A stretch of 64,000 nt of DNA from Chloroflexota bacterium (GCA_021824575.1 JAKAKJ010000075.1:1-64000); one strand, 5' to 3'. Shown: positions 48,619 to 56,660, numbered from the stretch's first letter. Translations and numbers: made by a program. The notes: a model not told the origin generated them from the sequence alone.

Positions 48619-49620
48619 ATGACCACGGCTTATTCATTCGTCCCCTCGCCGAAACATTTTTATCCCGATCATCCCGAAGAGCCGCGACGCTTCGATCTTT
48701 TAGCGCCGCGGCTCGATTCGTTTGGCGCACAAAAATTGGATGCGGATCCCGCAACGCGCGAGGAAGTCGCGCGTGTTCATGATCCCAACTTGATTGAAGC
48801 CTTGGAAAATATTTGCAAACAGGGGCCGGCGATCATTGACTCTGCGCCGACGTTCGTAACGCGATCTTCGTTTGATGACGCGCTTCTCGCCTCAGGCGGG
48901 ACGTTGAGCTGTGCGCGTGCTGTATTGAGCGGATCAGCCCGGAATGCTTTTGCCCTCGTCCGCCCGCCGGGACATCACGCCGAGCCGACTCGTTCGATGG
49001 GATTCTGCATCTTCAATAACGTTGCCATCGCAGCCTGCGACGCGTTGACGCGCGGAATCAATAGCGTTGCCATCGTGGATTATGACGCGCACCACGGCAA
49101 CGGAACTCAAGCCGCGTTCATGGATGATGAGCGCGTGGCATATTTGTCAACGCATCAATGGGGAATCTATCCCGGCACAGGTTGGTATGAAGAAGCACCG
49201 AATGCCAAAAAGAGAATTGTTAATGTGCCATTGCCTGTTGGTTCAGGCGATCAAACGTATAAAAGAATTGCGGATGAAATCATTATGCCGTTCATTCAAA
49301 CATTCAAGCCAGAAATGGTTTTGGTCTCCGCCGGCTTCGACGCGCATTGGAATGATCCCATCACCACGCTTGGATTATCCACGACAGGGTTTTATATGCT
49401 CTCCAAGAAATTAGTTGACTTAGCCGAGGAACATTGTGGCGGCAAAATCGTGTTTGTGCTCGAAGGCGGATATGATCCAGTGAATCTTGCCAATGGGGCG
49501 GACGCTGTTTTTGCCGCGTTGACCGGAAAAGATTTTGTTGATCCGCGCGATGTGTCACTGCGCAAAGAGGTGGATGCAAGCGAGATGGTTGAAAAAGTTT
49601 GTGAGTGGCATGGATTTTAA
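48619..49620 (+). CDS. Histone-deacetylase-family zinc hydrolase
   Basis: A 333-residue arginase/deacetylase-fold enzyme. Active-site segments occur in order: RPPGHHAEPTRSMGFCIFNN with the catalytic His pair, VDYDAHHGNGTQ with the zinc ligands Asp and His, and SAGFDAHWNDP. Bacterial members deacetylate acetoin-pathway proteins, acetylpolyamines or lysines. The substrate here is unknown. The ATG at 48619 is preferred over one five codons upstream, which overlaps the TATAAT box. Confidence 0.9.
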   Translation: MTTAYSFVPSPKHFYPDHPEEPRRFDLLAPRLDSFGAQKLDADPATREEVARVHDPNLIEALENICKQGPAIIDSAPTFVTRSSFDDALLASGGTLSCARAVLSGSARNAFALVRPPGHHAEPTRSMGFCIFNNVAIAACDALTRGINSVAIVDYDAHHGNGTQAAFMDDERVAYLSTHQWGIYPGTGWYEEAPNAKKRIVNVPLPVGSGDQTYKRIADEIIMPFIQTFKPEMVLVSAGFDAHWNDPITTLGLSTTGFYMLSKKLVDLAEEHCGGKIVFVLEGGYDPVNLANGADAVFAALTGKDFVDPRDVSLRKEVDASEMVEKVCEWHGF

Positions 49621-49850
49621 ATTTGCGAGGACGAACGTTGTATCCCTGCTTTGAACAAACCCTCTTGCAGTGCAAACTCTACCAATGCAGTGCGTATCCT
49701 CTTCCATTCCAGCGCGCCCAATACGTTTCCGCAGTCTTTGCGCTCAGACGCAATGGATCGGCGATTTCTGCGCTGGTAAATCCCAATGCTTTAATAACTT
49801 CCTGCTCACGCCCGCTGAGGCTGTCCCAGCCTGTGGCGCAATAGAGCGTA
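49620..49850 (-). pseudogene. Remnant of a LuxR-type HTH regulator
   Basis: On the minus strand DSLSGREQEVIKALGFTSAE followed by DPLRLSAKTAETYWARW is a LuxR helix-turn-helix. It then continues in a different frame as RTALVEFALQEGLF, the expected C-terminal end. The N-terminal part is gone, and a frameshift plus several odd residues mark it as decayed. It lies between the deacetylase gene and the molybdate transporter. Confidence 0.8.
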
Positions 49851-49944
49851 GGCACGCAGCAATGGAGCCCACCGCGGCTTGAAAGACTCAGGCTTGTGTC
49901 AACTTTTCAACTGACAGCCTCTGACAGCAGGATTGTGGCAGAGG

Positions 49945-51129
49945 CTATTTTCCTGCCGCCAGCCAGCCCCACGCGTGATAAAAAACTGCCGCGCTGATAA
50001 AACCGATGGCGAGGTTATTTGTCCAGAGCGTAAGAGCAAGGACGAGCAAAGCGGTGAGCCAGGCTTGCGCACCGCGCAGGTCGCGCGCCAGAAGCGTGTG
50101 TTGAAAACCAACGTATGCCAACAGGACGCCCAGCACGGGGAAGGGAATCAGCCCGAAGATTTGCATACTGGCTGAGCCGCCGAGCAATCCCAGCAAAAGG
50201 AAGATCGTGCCGAGCATGAGCGGCGCGCCGCCCGAACGCGCGCCGAGGCGGTAATGCGAGGTCAGCCCGCCGCAGCCGTGACAGAGCGGCACTCCGCCGA
50301 TCAGCGCGGTCATGGCGTCGGTGGCGCCCATTGTCAGCATGAGTTTACGCTCGGTGACGTGCGCGGCTTTTTCGCCGAAGTACTGGCGCGCCGCGTCGGC
50401 GGTGGCGTAGATGGAGTTGCCGAGGCTGAGCGGAATTTGCGGCAGGGCGAGCAGAATTAGTCCTTGCCAAAGTTGACTCCAGGTAGGGATGAGCGGGAGA
50501 AGATGGGGGAGAGTCAAATGCAGGGAAACGGGGGGCATGCCGAGGCGGAGTCCCGACGCGCCAATCCCAAAGATGACGACTCCCAGCGCGGCGAGGTCGC
50601 GTTTCCAAAAGAGAAAAATCAAGAGGAAGATCAACGCACCGCCAACCAAAATCCACAGCCAGTTGATCGTCTGACCCGAAAGTGTGAAGCCGCCCTGCCA
50701 GCCTTGCGGCGCTTTGGTGACCAGCGTCCAAGCGGATTTGAACAACAGCCAAGCCAGTCCCAATTGAATGCCGCGCACGACGGGTTTTGGGAATGCTTTT
50801 TGCACCCAGCGGTCGAGACCAACCAATCCCATGCCAAGAAAAGTGACGGCATTCCAGATCGCGCCCGTGACGATGACAACAGGGGCAAGCCCCATTGCCA
50901 GCGCCAGCGCCGAAACGGACTTAAGCGGCTGGACAGGAATGGGCAGACGGTAAACCAGCGCGACAAAAATGTAGGCAAGACCCACGCCGAAGAAAACAGC
51001 GGTGGCGTCCATGCCATTCAGGGCGATCAGCGCCAGGATGAGCGGAAGCATGACGCCGAGGTCGGCGAGCGCGCCGGAGAATTCGGCGAAGGAGAATATA
51101 AAAGAATTACCAGTAACTTGCCTTTGCAT
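49945..51129 (-). CDS. MOT1-like molybdate/sulfate permease
   Basis: 394 residues with about ten to eleven helices. Motif 1 of the MOT1 group, PIPVQPLKSVSALALA, and motif 2, PLCHGCGGLTSHYRLGARSGG, are both present and mark a high-affinity molybdate transporter rather than a SulP with a STAS domain (none is seen). AGGAG lies seven bases before the ATG at 51129, deciding this start. It follows the FmdE-like gene by 20 bases, so the pair forms a molybdenum uptake/use unit under the riboswitch upstream. Confidence 0.85.
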   Translation of the reverse strand: MQRQVTGNSFIFSFAEFSGALADLGVMLPLILALIALNGMDATAVFFGVGLAYIFVALVYRLPIPVQPLKSVSALALAMGLAPVVIVTGAIWNAVTFLGMGLVGLDRWVQKAFPKPVVRGIQLGLAWLLFKSAWTLVTKAPQGWQGGFTLSGQTINWLWILVGGALIFLLIFLFWKRDLAALGVVIFGIGASGLRLGMPPVSLHLTLPHLLPLIPTWSQLWQGLILLALPQIPLSLGNSIYATADAARQYFGEKAAHVTERKLMLTMGATDAMTALIGGVPLCHGCGGLTSHYRLGARSGGAPLMLGTIFLLLGLLGGSASMQIFGLIPFPVLGVLLAYVGFQHTLLARDLRGAQAWLTALLVLALTLWTNNLAIGFISAAVFYHAWGWLAAGK

Positions 51130-51149
51130 GTCTCGACTCCTGATGGGAT

Positions 51150-51776
51150 TCATCTGCCTGTCATTTGCAAATCCATTTCTTGCGTAGAGATGCGGACAGC
51201 CGCATGATAATATGAATTCCCCGCGCAAGCGCGGCAGAGCATGAGACCTTCGTGCTGAATCTCGCGCTCGTTGATGATCTCCTCGCCGCATACGTCGCAG
51301 TTGACGCGCGCGCCAGGTCGCGAGACGATGGCTTCGATGGGGGTGGTCAGTTGCACTTCGGCGACGGTGAACATTTCGCAATCGGGCATGATTTGATAGG
51401 CTTGCATTTGTGCGAAGTAGTGACGCGGCTCATCGGGTGCGTAGGCGTAAGCCTTCTGGCGGATGTCCAGTGCAGGAGCGACGCGCACGGCGCGGCCGGT
51501 TTGCGTATCCACAAGTGTCGCGGCGGTCTTACCGTAATCCTCCACGCGCAATGTGCGGTGACCGACGGTGCAGTTGGTGGCGGCGATGACGCCGTCCGCA
51601 AAACAGCCGTCAGATTCGACGATGACCAGCAAACGTTTTTTGTCTGGTGGCGAATCAAAGCTGAGCGCTTTCATGCCCAGCAATCCCAGCCGCACGCCGA
51701 GGATTTGTCGCGGACAAAGGTGGGAATGATGCAAGGCGGATCGCTCGAGGAGTTCAGATAAATCATTTTTATTCAT
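51150..51776 (-). CDS. FmdE-like protein with C-terminal zinc ribbon
   Basis: A 208-residue protein similar to FmdE of formylmethanofuran dehydrogenase operons. Its N-terminal domain starts with a His/Cys-rich segment (HHSHLCPRQILGVRLGLLG), contains ESDGCFADGVIAATNCTVGHRT, and ends with two CxxC pairs (CDVCGEE and CRACAG). In bacteria such proteins go with molybdenum-dependent enzymes; the role is not settled. GGGAG lies before the ATG at 51776. The long frame upstream of it lies in the riboswitch and is not coding. Confidence 0.82.
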   Translation of the reverse strand: MNKNDLSELLERSALHHSHLCPRQILGVRLGLLGMKALSFDSPPDKKRLLVIVESDGCFADGVIAATNCTVGHRTLRVEDYGKTAATLVDTQTGRAVRVAPALDIRQKAYAYAPDEPRHYFAQMQAYQIMPDCEMFTVAEVQLTTPIEAIVSRPGARVNCDVCGEEIINEREIQHEGLMLCRACAGNSYYHAAVRISTQEMDLQMTGR

Positions 51777-51782
51777 GAGTTC

Positions 51783-51818
51783 TCCCTCACCCCGGCCTCT
51801 CCCAAAGGGAGAGGGGGA
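51783..51818. repeat. CCTCTCCC-AAA-GGGAGAGG hairpin repeat
   Basis: The perfect stem CCTCTCCC / GGGAGAGG with CCCTCACCCCGG on one side belongs to a very common class of palindromic repeat (CCCTCACCCC...GGGAGAGGG). It lies between the riboswitch terminator and the fmdE-like ribosome site and might hinder translation. Confidence 0.75.
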
Positions 51819-51822
51819 AATG

Positions 51823-51983
51823 AAAAAGGCTGTCTCATGGAAAAGAGACAGCCTCTGCAAACGCATCAGCCTGATCTCCTTTCCAAAGTCGGGGGGACGA
51901 AGCGTTTCCGCTGAATCCTGGATCACGATGGTGATCGGCCGGCCGCCATGCTTTGATGTTTAGGCGGATAGGCTTCGGAGAGA
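51823..51983 (-). promoter_or_regulatory. Probable Moco-type riboswitch with terminator, upstream of fmdE-mot1
   Basis: On the minus strand TCTCTCCGAAGCCTATCCGC opens a compact structured leader whose ends pair (TCTCC with GGAGA at 51879-51875). Inside, AGCG-GAAA-CGCT is a GNRA tetraloop hairpin, a hallmark of Moco RNAs. AGGCTGTCTC ... GAGACAGCCT (51854-51827) followed by TTTTT is a terminator. Genes downstream are molybdenum-related. The assignment to the Moco class rests on context and partial motif matches; a covariance model would settle it. Confidence 0.65.
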
Positions 51984-52018
51984 CGATACTAATATAACCT
52001 GTTTGTTGATTAGCCATT

Positions 52019-52034
52019 AGTGACAAGCGTCACT
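52019..52034. promoter_or_regulatory. Palindromic site AGTGAC-N4-GTCACT upstream of the riboswitch
   Basis: AGTGACAAGCGTCACT is a near-perfect dyad with half-site AGTGAC. It lies where a promoter for the fmdE-like unit would be, about 35 bases before the leader. It resembles sites of CRP/FNR-type regulators only in general form. Confidence 0.4.
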
Positions 52035-52199
52035 GATTCTCATCCTTGTTTCCGTTGATTCCTTTCTTGAAGGCGTGGATGCCAGAGCCAACGTTCGTCC
52101 ATGTTCAAAGTAGTTCTGCAGCCCGAATCATTTTATCGGTTTCCAAAGCCCTTCAGGGTTGGTCCCTTGGTAACATTCTAGCCGACAGAATGCACATGC

Positions 52200-52228
52200 T
52201 TGACAGGGGCGCAAGCCAAATCTAAAAT
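52200..52228 (+). promoter_or_regulatory. Sigma-70-type promoter of arsR1
   Basis: TTGACA at 52200-52205 and TAAAAT at 52223-52228, spaced 17 bases. The ArsR operator begins at once after the -10 box. Confidence 0.8.
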
Positions 52229-52248
52229 ATATTCAAGTGGACGAATAT
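52229..52248. promoter_or_regulatory. ArsR operator (ATTC-N8-GAAT), arsR1
   Basis: ATATTC-AAGTGGAC-GAATAT is a perfect inverted repeat ending two bases before the arsR1 ATG. It covers the transcription start, so bound repressor would block the gene. Confidence 0.75.
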
Positions 52249-52249
52249 T

Positions 52250-52603
52250 ATGGCGAAACGAAAATACAATTACGATCCGCAGGCAAAGCTATTCAAAACC
52301 TTGATGCATCCGGCGCGTCTTGCCATCCTCGATGTGCTTCGCACGCGCGAAGCCTGTGTCTGCCATTTGGAAGCGGCGCTTGGATACCGGCAGGCATATA
52401 TTTCACAGCAGTTGATGGAACTGCGAAAAAATGGAATTGTCGAACCGAGGCGCGATGGGCTGAACATTTTTTATCGTGTCAGCAAACCATACATTTTCTC
52501 CGTGCTGGATTCTGCGCGGACAGTGTTGGGAGAAGAGACACAATTCACTTGGCCGGAGACGTTGCCCAGTTGTGATTGCCCGCATTGCTCACAGCAGGAA
52601 TAG
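52250..52603 (+). CDS. arsR: ArsR/SmtB arsenic-responsive repressor (copy 1)
   Basis: A 117-residue winged-helix repressor. FKTLMHPARLAILDVLRTRE precedes the As(III)-binding Cys-x-Cys in ACVCHLEAAL, then the recognition helix RQAYISQQLMELRKNGIVE. The C-terminal CDCPHC adds three more Cys, also seen in copy 2. It should release DNA on binding arsenite or antimonite. Only a weak ribosome site (AAGTGG) lies inside the operator. A terminator follows. Confidence 0.9.
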   Translation: MAKRKYNYDPQAKLFKTLMHPARLAILDVLRTREACVCHLEAALGYRQAYISQQLMELRKNGIVEPRRDGLNIFYRVSKPYIFSVLDSARTVLGEETQFTWPETLPSCDCPHCSQQE

Positions 52604-52614
52604 TTGTGAACAGG

Positions 52615-52640
52615 AAAAGCGGCTTGCCCGTTTTTCTTTT
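52615..52640 (+). terminator. Terminator after arsR1
   Basis: AAAAGCGG-CTTGC-CCGTTTTT forms a stem followed by CTTTTTTG. The sequence closely resembles the terminator after trx2 (AAGCGGCTTGTCCGCTTTTT). Confidence 0.75.
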
Positions 52641-52845
52641 TTGGGACAATATTCATGTTTTTGAATGATTATCATTGTTTAATGATGATGTAAATCACAT
52701 TGACTTCGACCCAGGCAGGATATATTATGTATTCGGAAGTTTGAATATATCGAAAATCCGCATCCACATCAGAGACGATCCATGGCGCGGCGGGTCAATA
52801 TTTATATGACGCCGGTCATTTTGAAAATTGAAGGAGGCTTCTTTA
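52641..52845 (+). promoter_or_regulatory. Promoter and ArsR operator of the thioredoxin-acr3 unit
   Basis: TTGACT (52700-52705), 17 bases, TATTAT (52723-52728), then operator ATTC-GGAAGTTT-GAAT (52731-52746). The operator starts three bases after the -10 box. The leader to the ATG is about 100 bases. Confidence 0.75.
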
Positions 52846-53097
52846 ATGATTACTATCAAAGTTCTTGGTTCTGGTTGTGCCAATTGCAAGCGCGTGGAAC
52901 AGATTGCTCAAAAGGTTGTTGCCGAGATGGGCTTTCAGGCGGAGATCGTCAAAGTCACCGATTACAAAGATATTATGGCCTACAACGTTCTCTCCACTCC
53001 TGGTCTGGTCATCAACGAAAAACTTGTTTCATCGGGGCGCATCCCCACGCCAGCCGAAGTAACCACCTGGCTGGCAGACGCGCTGGAAAACGTATAG
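52846..53097 (+). CDS. Small thioredoxin-family protein (copy 1), CANC active site
   Basis: An 83-residue thioredoxin-fold protein of the 'redox-active disulfide protein 2' group. VLGSGCANCKRVEQIAQ carries the CxxC active site, and the cis-Pro loop is STPGLVINEKLV. AAGGAGG is nine bases before the ATG. A paralogue (trx2) lies in the second module. It sits between arsR1 and acr3, so it may deliver electrons for arsenate reduction or handle As-thiol intermediates; this is inference from context. Confidence 0.85.
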   Translation: MITIKVLGSGCANCKRVEQIAQKVVAEMGFQAEIVKVTDYKDIMAYNVLSTPGLVINEKLVSSGRIPTPAEVTTWLADALENV

Positions 53098-53215
53098 ATT
53101 TTTGCAAGAACGTTTTGAAATTGCCTCATTATCAATATGTCGTGCGAGGCAAGTCGGTGATTGTGCGGTCAACCAGTGACTTGTTCTACAATATTGTTGA
53201 GCGTGGAGCTTATCA

Positions 53216-54342
53216 TGTCTGAAACAAAGAGTCTGAGCAAGCAACTCTCTTTCCTTGACCGCTACCTGACGCTATGGATTTTCCTGGCGATGGCGGTGGG
53301 AGTGGGGCTTGGTTTTTTGTTTCCTGACGGAGTCAAGAGTTTCAATGACGCCGTTTCGGTGGGAACCACCAACATCCCGATTGCGATTGGCTTGGTCCTG
53401 ATGATGTATCCGCCTTTTACCAAAGTCAAATACGAGGAGTTGGGGGATGTCTTTCGCAACAAAAAAGTGCTGACGCTCTCGCTTATCCAGAACTGGATCA
53501 TTGGTCCCATTCTGATGTTCGTGCTGGCGATCATCTTTTTGCGCGGCTATCCCGAATACGCGGCGGGACTGATCATGATCGGGCTGGCGCGTTGCATCGC
53601 GATGGTCATTGTGTGGAATGAACTGGCGCACGGCGACACGGAATACGCGGCGGGACTGGTGGCGTTCAACAGCATCTTTCAGGTACTGTTCTACAGCGTG
53701 TATGCCTACATTTTCCTGACCGTCCTGCCGACCTGGTTTGGTCTGAAAGGCGTGGTGGTGAACATCACCATCGGGCAGATTGCCGAGAGTGTCTTCATTT
53801 ATCTGGGCATTCCGTTTTTGGCTGGATTCCTCACCCGCCTGATTTTGGTGCGCGCCAAAGGCAAGGACTGGTACTACAAGAACTTCGTGCCGAAGGTCAG
53901 CCCGTTGACTTTGATCGCCCTGCTGTTCACCATCATTGTGATGTTCTCGCTCAAGGGCAACCTCATTGTACAGATTCCGTTGGACGTGGTGCGGATCGCC
54001 ATCCCGCTCCTGATCTACTTCGTGGTCATGTTCCTGGTCTCGTTCTGGATGGGACACCGCCTCGGCGCGGACTACTCGAAGACGACCACCCTCTCCTTCA
54101 CCGCCGCCAGCAATAACTTTGAACTGGCGATTGCGGTGGCGGTGGCGGTCTTTGGCATCAACAGCGGCGCAGCATTCGCGGCGGTGATCGGTCCGCTGGT
54201 GGAAGTGCCGGTGATGATCGGGCTGGTGAATGTTGCCTTCTATTTCCAGAAGCGTATGTTCGGCGGTATGGTTTCACCTAATCCAGCGATGGCTGCAGCA
54301 GCAGCGGAAGCCTGCCCGCCCGATCAGAAATTGATCAAGTAA
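53216..54342 (+). CDS. acr3: Arsenite efflux permease Acr3
   Basis: A 375-residue transporter with about ten helices that pumps As(OH)3 out of the cell. The key Cys lies in [20 protein letters not shown] and the essential acidic helix in [20 protein letters not shown], both matching Acr3. The ATG at 53216 ([10 protein letters not shown]) is preferred over an upstream frame, with GTGGAG before it. About 118 bases separate it from trx1; no terminator is seen, so one transcript is likely. Confidence 0.93.
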
Positions 54343-54348
54343 ACAATC

Positions 54349-54378
54349 AAATCCCCGTTTGCCCAACGGGGATTTGTA
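54349..54378 (+). terminator. Terminator after acr3
   Basis: AAATCCCCGTT-TGCCC-AACGGGGATTT is a perfect 11-bp stem with TTT at its foot, six bases after the acr3 stop. Confidence 0.8.
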
Positions 54379-54388
54379 TCAATAGATA

Positions 54389-54408
54389 ATATTCAAAAGG
54401 ATGAATAT
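54389..54408. promoter_or_regulatory. ArsR operator (ATTC-N8-GAAT), between the two modules
   Basis: ATATTC-AAAAGGAT-GAATAT is a perfect inverted repeat, about 60 bases before the next operator. No -10 box was found directly before it, so it may be an auxiliary site. Confidence 0.7.
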
Positions 54409-54457
54409 AATACAAATCTTGTGACATTGCGTACCTTTCAAATTTTCTCCTCCTCGC

Positions 54458-54482
54458 TACAATAACATTCAATAGATTGAAT
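54458..54482 (+). promoter_or_regulatory. -10 box and ArsR operator of arsR2
   Basis: TACAAT (54458-54463), three bases, then ATTC-AATAGATT-GAAT (54467-54482). The distance from -10 to operator is the same as upstream of trx1. The -35 is weak. Confidence 0.72.
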
Positions 54483-54494
54483 AAAGGTGTTTCC

Positions 54495-54875
54495 ATGTAC
54501 GATTATCCTGAAGAAGTCAAATTACTCAAGGCGCTGACCCATCCGGCGCGGCTGGCGATTTTGGAAATCCTGCGCGGCGGCGAGGAATGTGTCTGTCACC
54601 TGGAAGCGGCGTTGGGTGTTCGGCAGGCTTACATCTCGCAACAGTTGATGGTGCTGCGAGATGCTGGTCTCTTGCAGGATCGCCGCGAGGGCTGGAACGT
54701 GTATTACCGCATCATCCGCCCGGAAATTTATTCGGTGTTGGATGCCGTGCGTCAAATGGCCGGTATGCCGGAAGCAAGATTGACGCTGACGCCCATCGTC
54801 TGCACATGCCCGAATTGCAAAGAAGAAAATACACACCAGGTGAATATCCCGGTGGAACTCCTAAATGTGAGGTGA
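54495..54875 (+). CDS. arsR: ArsR/SmtB arsenic-responsive repressor (copy 2)
   Basis: A 126-residue paralogue of copy 1. ALTHPARLAILEILRGGE, the Cys-x-Cys in ECVCHLEAALG, and RQAYISQQLMVLRDAGLLQ match the first copy closely. The C-terminal CTCPNC motif is also shared. The ATG at 54495 (MYDYPEEV) lies 13 bases after the operator. The stop is three bases before the trx2 start, so arsR2 and trx2 form one unit. Confidence 0.9.
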   Translation: MYDYPEEVKLLKALTHPARLAILEILRGGEECVCHLEAALGVRQAYISQQLMVLRDAGLLQDRREGWNVYYRIIRPEIYSVLDAVRQMAGMPEARLTLTPIVCTCPNCKEENTHQVNIPVELLNVR

Positions 54876-54878
54876 AAA

Positions 54879-55118
54879 ATGTTAAACGTCAAAATTCTGG
54901 GAAGCGGCTGTGCGAACTGCAAACGATTGGAAAAGAATGTCCGCGCGCTGGCGGAGAAACATAATCTGCAACTGGAGATCGAAAAGGTGACGGATTATGC
55001 CGAGATCATGAAATGGCCGATCCTTTCGACCCCGGGGCTGGTCGTCAACAACCGGCTGGTTTCGGCGGGAAAAATTCCCAGCGACCAGCAACTGCTGGAG
55101 TGGCTGAATCCGGCTTGA
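54879..55118 (+). CDS. Small thioredoxin-family protein (copy 2), CANC active site
   Basis: A 79-residue paralogue of trx1: ILGSGCANCKRLEKNVRALA, the KVTDYAEIMKWPILSTPGLV segment and the final LLEWLNPA match copy 1. The CxxC is intact. It follows arsR2 by three bases and is followed by a terminator before the permease. Confidence 0.85.
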   Translation: MLNVKILGSGCANCKRLEKNVRALAEKHNLQLEIEKVTDYAEIMKWPILSTPGLVVNNRLVSAGKIPSDQQLLEWLNPA

Positions 55119-55130
55119 TGTCCCGGCAAG

Positions 55131-55152
55131 AAGCGGCTTGTCCGCTTTTTTT
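55131..55152 (+). terminator. Terminator after trx2
   Basis: AAGCGG-CTTGT-CCGCTT followed by a T run (TTTTTTT). Confidence 0.8.
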
Positions 55153-55165
55153 ACGGTGAGAATCC

Positions 55166-55181
55166 ATTCGATAAATTGAAT
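55166..55181. promoter_or_regulatory. ArsR operator (ATTC-N8-GAAT), permease gene
   Basis: ATTC-GATAAATT-GAAT lies 20 bases before the permease ATG and just after the trx2 terminator. Thus the permease has its own controlled start. Confidence 0.72.
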
Positions 55182-55200
55182 ATAACTCAAAGGAAACAAT

Positions 55201-56250
55201 ATGGATCAAACACTTTCCACACAACATAAACCTGAAATTCCGTGGCGCATGATCGGCCTGCTGGTTCTGGCGGCTATCGCCTGGCTCGCGGCTTATAACA
55301 TCATCCAACCGCTCGCAAATTGGATCGCCTATGGTCTGTTGGCGCAGCCGCAAGGTTCGCATCTCGGCGACGCGCTGGCCTTCTTTTTCTATGACGTTCC
55401 GAAAATCATCTTGCTGTTGGGCGGCATGATTTTCCTGATCTCGCTCCTGCGAACATTTTTCAGTGCAGAGCAGACGCGCGCCTGGCTGGGCGGGAAGCGC
55501 GAGGGCGTGGGCAACGTGCTGGCGGCCATGCTTGGCATTGTCACACCATTCTGTTCGTGCTCGGCGGTTCCACTCTTTATCGGATTTGTCGAATCGGGTA
55601 TTCCGCTCGGCGTAACCTTTTCATTTTTGATTGCCGCGCCGACCATCAATGAAGTGGCGGTGGTATTACTCTTCGGTTTATTTGGTTGGAAGGTGGCCGG
55701 GATATATATCGCTTCTGGGCTGATCATTTCCATCATCGCCGGTGTGGTGATCGGGCGGCTCAAGATGGAGCGCTATGTGGAAGATTTCGTCTGGCAAATG
55801 CAGAGCCAGGGCGAAGGCTTGACTGAAAAGCTCACGTTCCAGGAACGCATCGAACGTTCGTGGGATTCGGTCAAGGAAATCGTTGGCAAGGTTTGGCTGT
55901 ACGTAGTGGTGGGTATCGCGGTGGGCGCTGGCATTCACGGCTATGTTCCGGATGCGGCGTTGGCGGGAATTATGGGCAGGCAGGAATGGTGGTCGGTGCC
56001 CGCAGCTGTCTTGGTCGGCATCCCGCTGTATTCCAACGCGGCAGGCGTCATCCCCATTGTCAGTGCGTTGATGGAAAAAGGCGCCTCGCTGGGCACCGTG
56101 CTGGCGTTCATGATGTCGGTGGTGGGTTTGAGCCTGCCGGAGACGATCATTCTGCGCCGCGTACTCAAGCCGCAATTGATCGCGGTCTTTATCGGCGTAA
56201 TCGCCGTGGCGATCATCATCACCGGTTATTTGTTCAACTGGATCATGTAA
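55201..56250 (+). CDS. ArsP-type permease (DUF318/PF03773)
   Basis: A 349-residue membrane protein with about eight helices. The paired-Cys motif TPFCSCSAVPLFIGFVESG and the SFLIAAPTINEVAVVLLFGLF segment identify the ArsP/DUF318 family, some members of which export trivalent organoarsenicals. AAAGGAAA precedes the ATG. Substrate identity (methylarsenite or another thiol-reactive compound) is not shown by sequence. Coupling with arsR2-trx2 supports an arsenic role. Confidence 0.85.
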   Translation: MDQTLSTQHKPEIPWRMIGLLVLAAIAWLAAYNIIQPLANWIAYGLLAQPQGSHLGDALAFFFYDVPKIILLLGGMIFLISLLRTFFSAEQTRAWLGGKREGVGNVLAAMLGIVTPFCSCSAVPLFIGFVESGIPLGVTFSFLIAAPTINEVAVVLLFGLFGWKVAGIYIASGLIISIIAGVVIGRLKMERYVEDFVWQMQSQGEGLTEKLTFQERIERSWDSVKEIVGKVWLYVVVGIAVGAGIHGYVPDAALAGIMGRQEWWSVPAAVLVGIPLYSNAAGVIPIVSALMEKGASLGTVLAFMMSVVGLSLPETIILRRVLKPQLIAVFIGVIAVAIIITGYLFNWIM

Positions 56251-56270
56251 CTCACCTCGCCCCTGACTTT

Positions 56271-56660
56271 ATGCCAAACACTGCAACGATGAAATATCAC
56301 GTCAACGTGATCATTCAGGATGTGGCCCGCGCTTTGGCTGATGCAATCCTTGCCGATTCGCAGGCTCGAGGCTATCAATCCGCCATCCGAACCTTTGAAG
56401 ATGATCCGCAAGTCGTGGCGCTTGAAAAACGTTTCATGGATCTTTATGCAGAGCTGATCGCCCGCCAGCAGAAAGGCGAAATTCTCAGCCAGCAGGATAT
56501 GGCGCCGTTCTACACTCTGCGAAGCGAATATTATGCTCACCCATTGATCGTTGCGCGCAATGATGCGCTTAGCGCGTTCAAGCCTTTGCTCGCCGACATG
56601 GCGGAACAAATCAGTGTCCAGCTTGGACTCGATTTCACCGAACTTGCCAGCGCCGCGTAA
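56271..56660 (+). CDS. YlbF-like helical protein
   Basis: A 129-residue mostly helical protein. DVARALADAILADSQARGYQ followed by VVALEKRFMDLYAELIARQQ resembles the YlbF/YmcA family, which in Bacillus forms a complex that stimulates RNA processing. A further Met six codons downstream is an alternative start; neither has a strong ribosome site. It follows the permease by 20 bases. Its role here is unknown. Confidence 0.65.
   Translation: MPNTATMKYHVNVIIQDVARALADAILADSQARGYQSAIRTFEDDPQVVALEKRFMDLYAELIARQQKGEILSQQDMAPFYTLRSEYYAHPLIVARNDALSAFKPLLADMAEQISVQLGLDFTELASAA

Noticed and set aside
55860-56660. A 266-codon plus-strand frame starting inside the permease
   Set aside because: Only the part after 56271 has protein-like composition and family similarity; the rest overlaps the permease in another frame.
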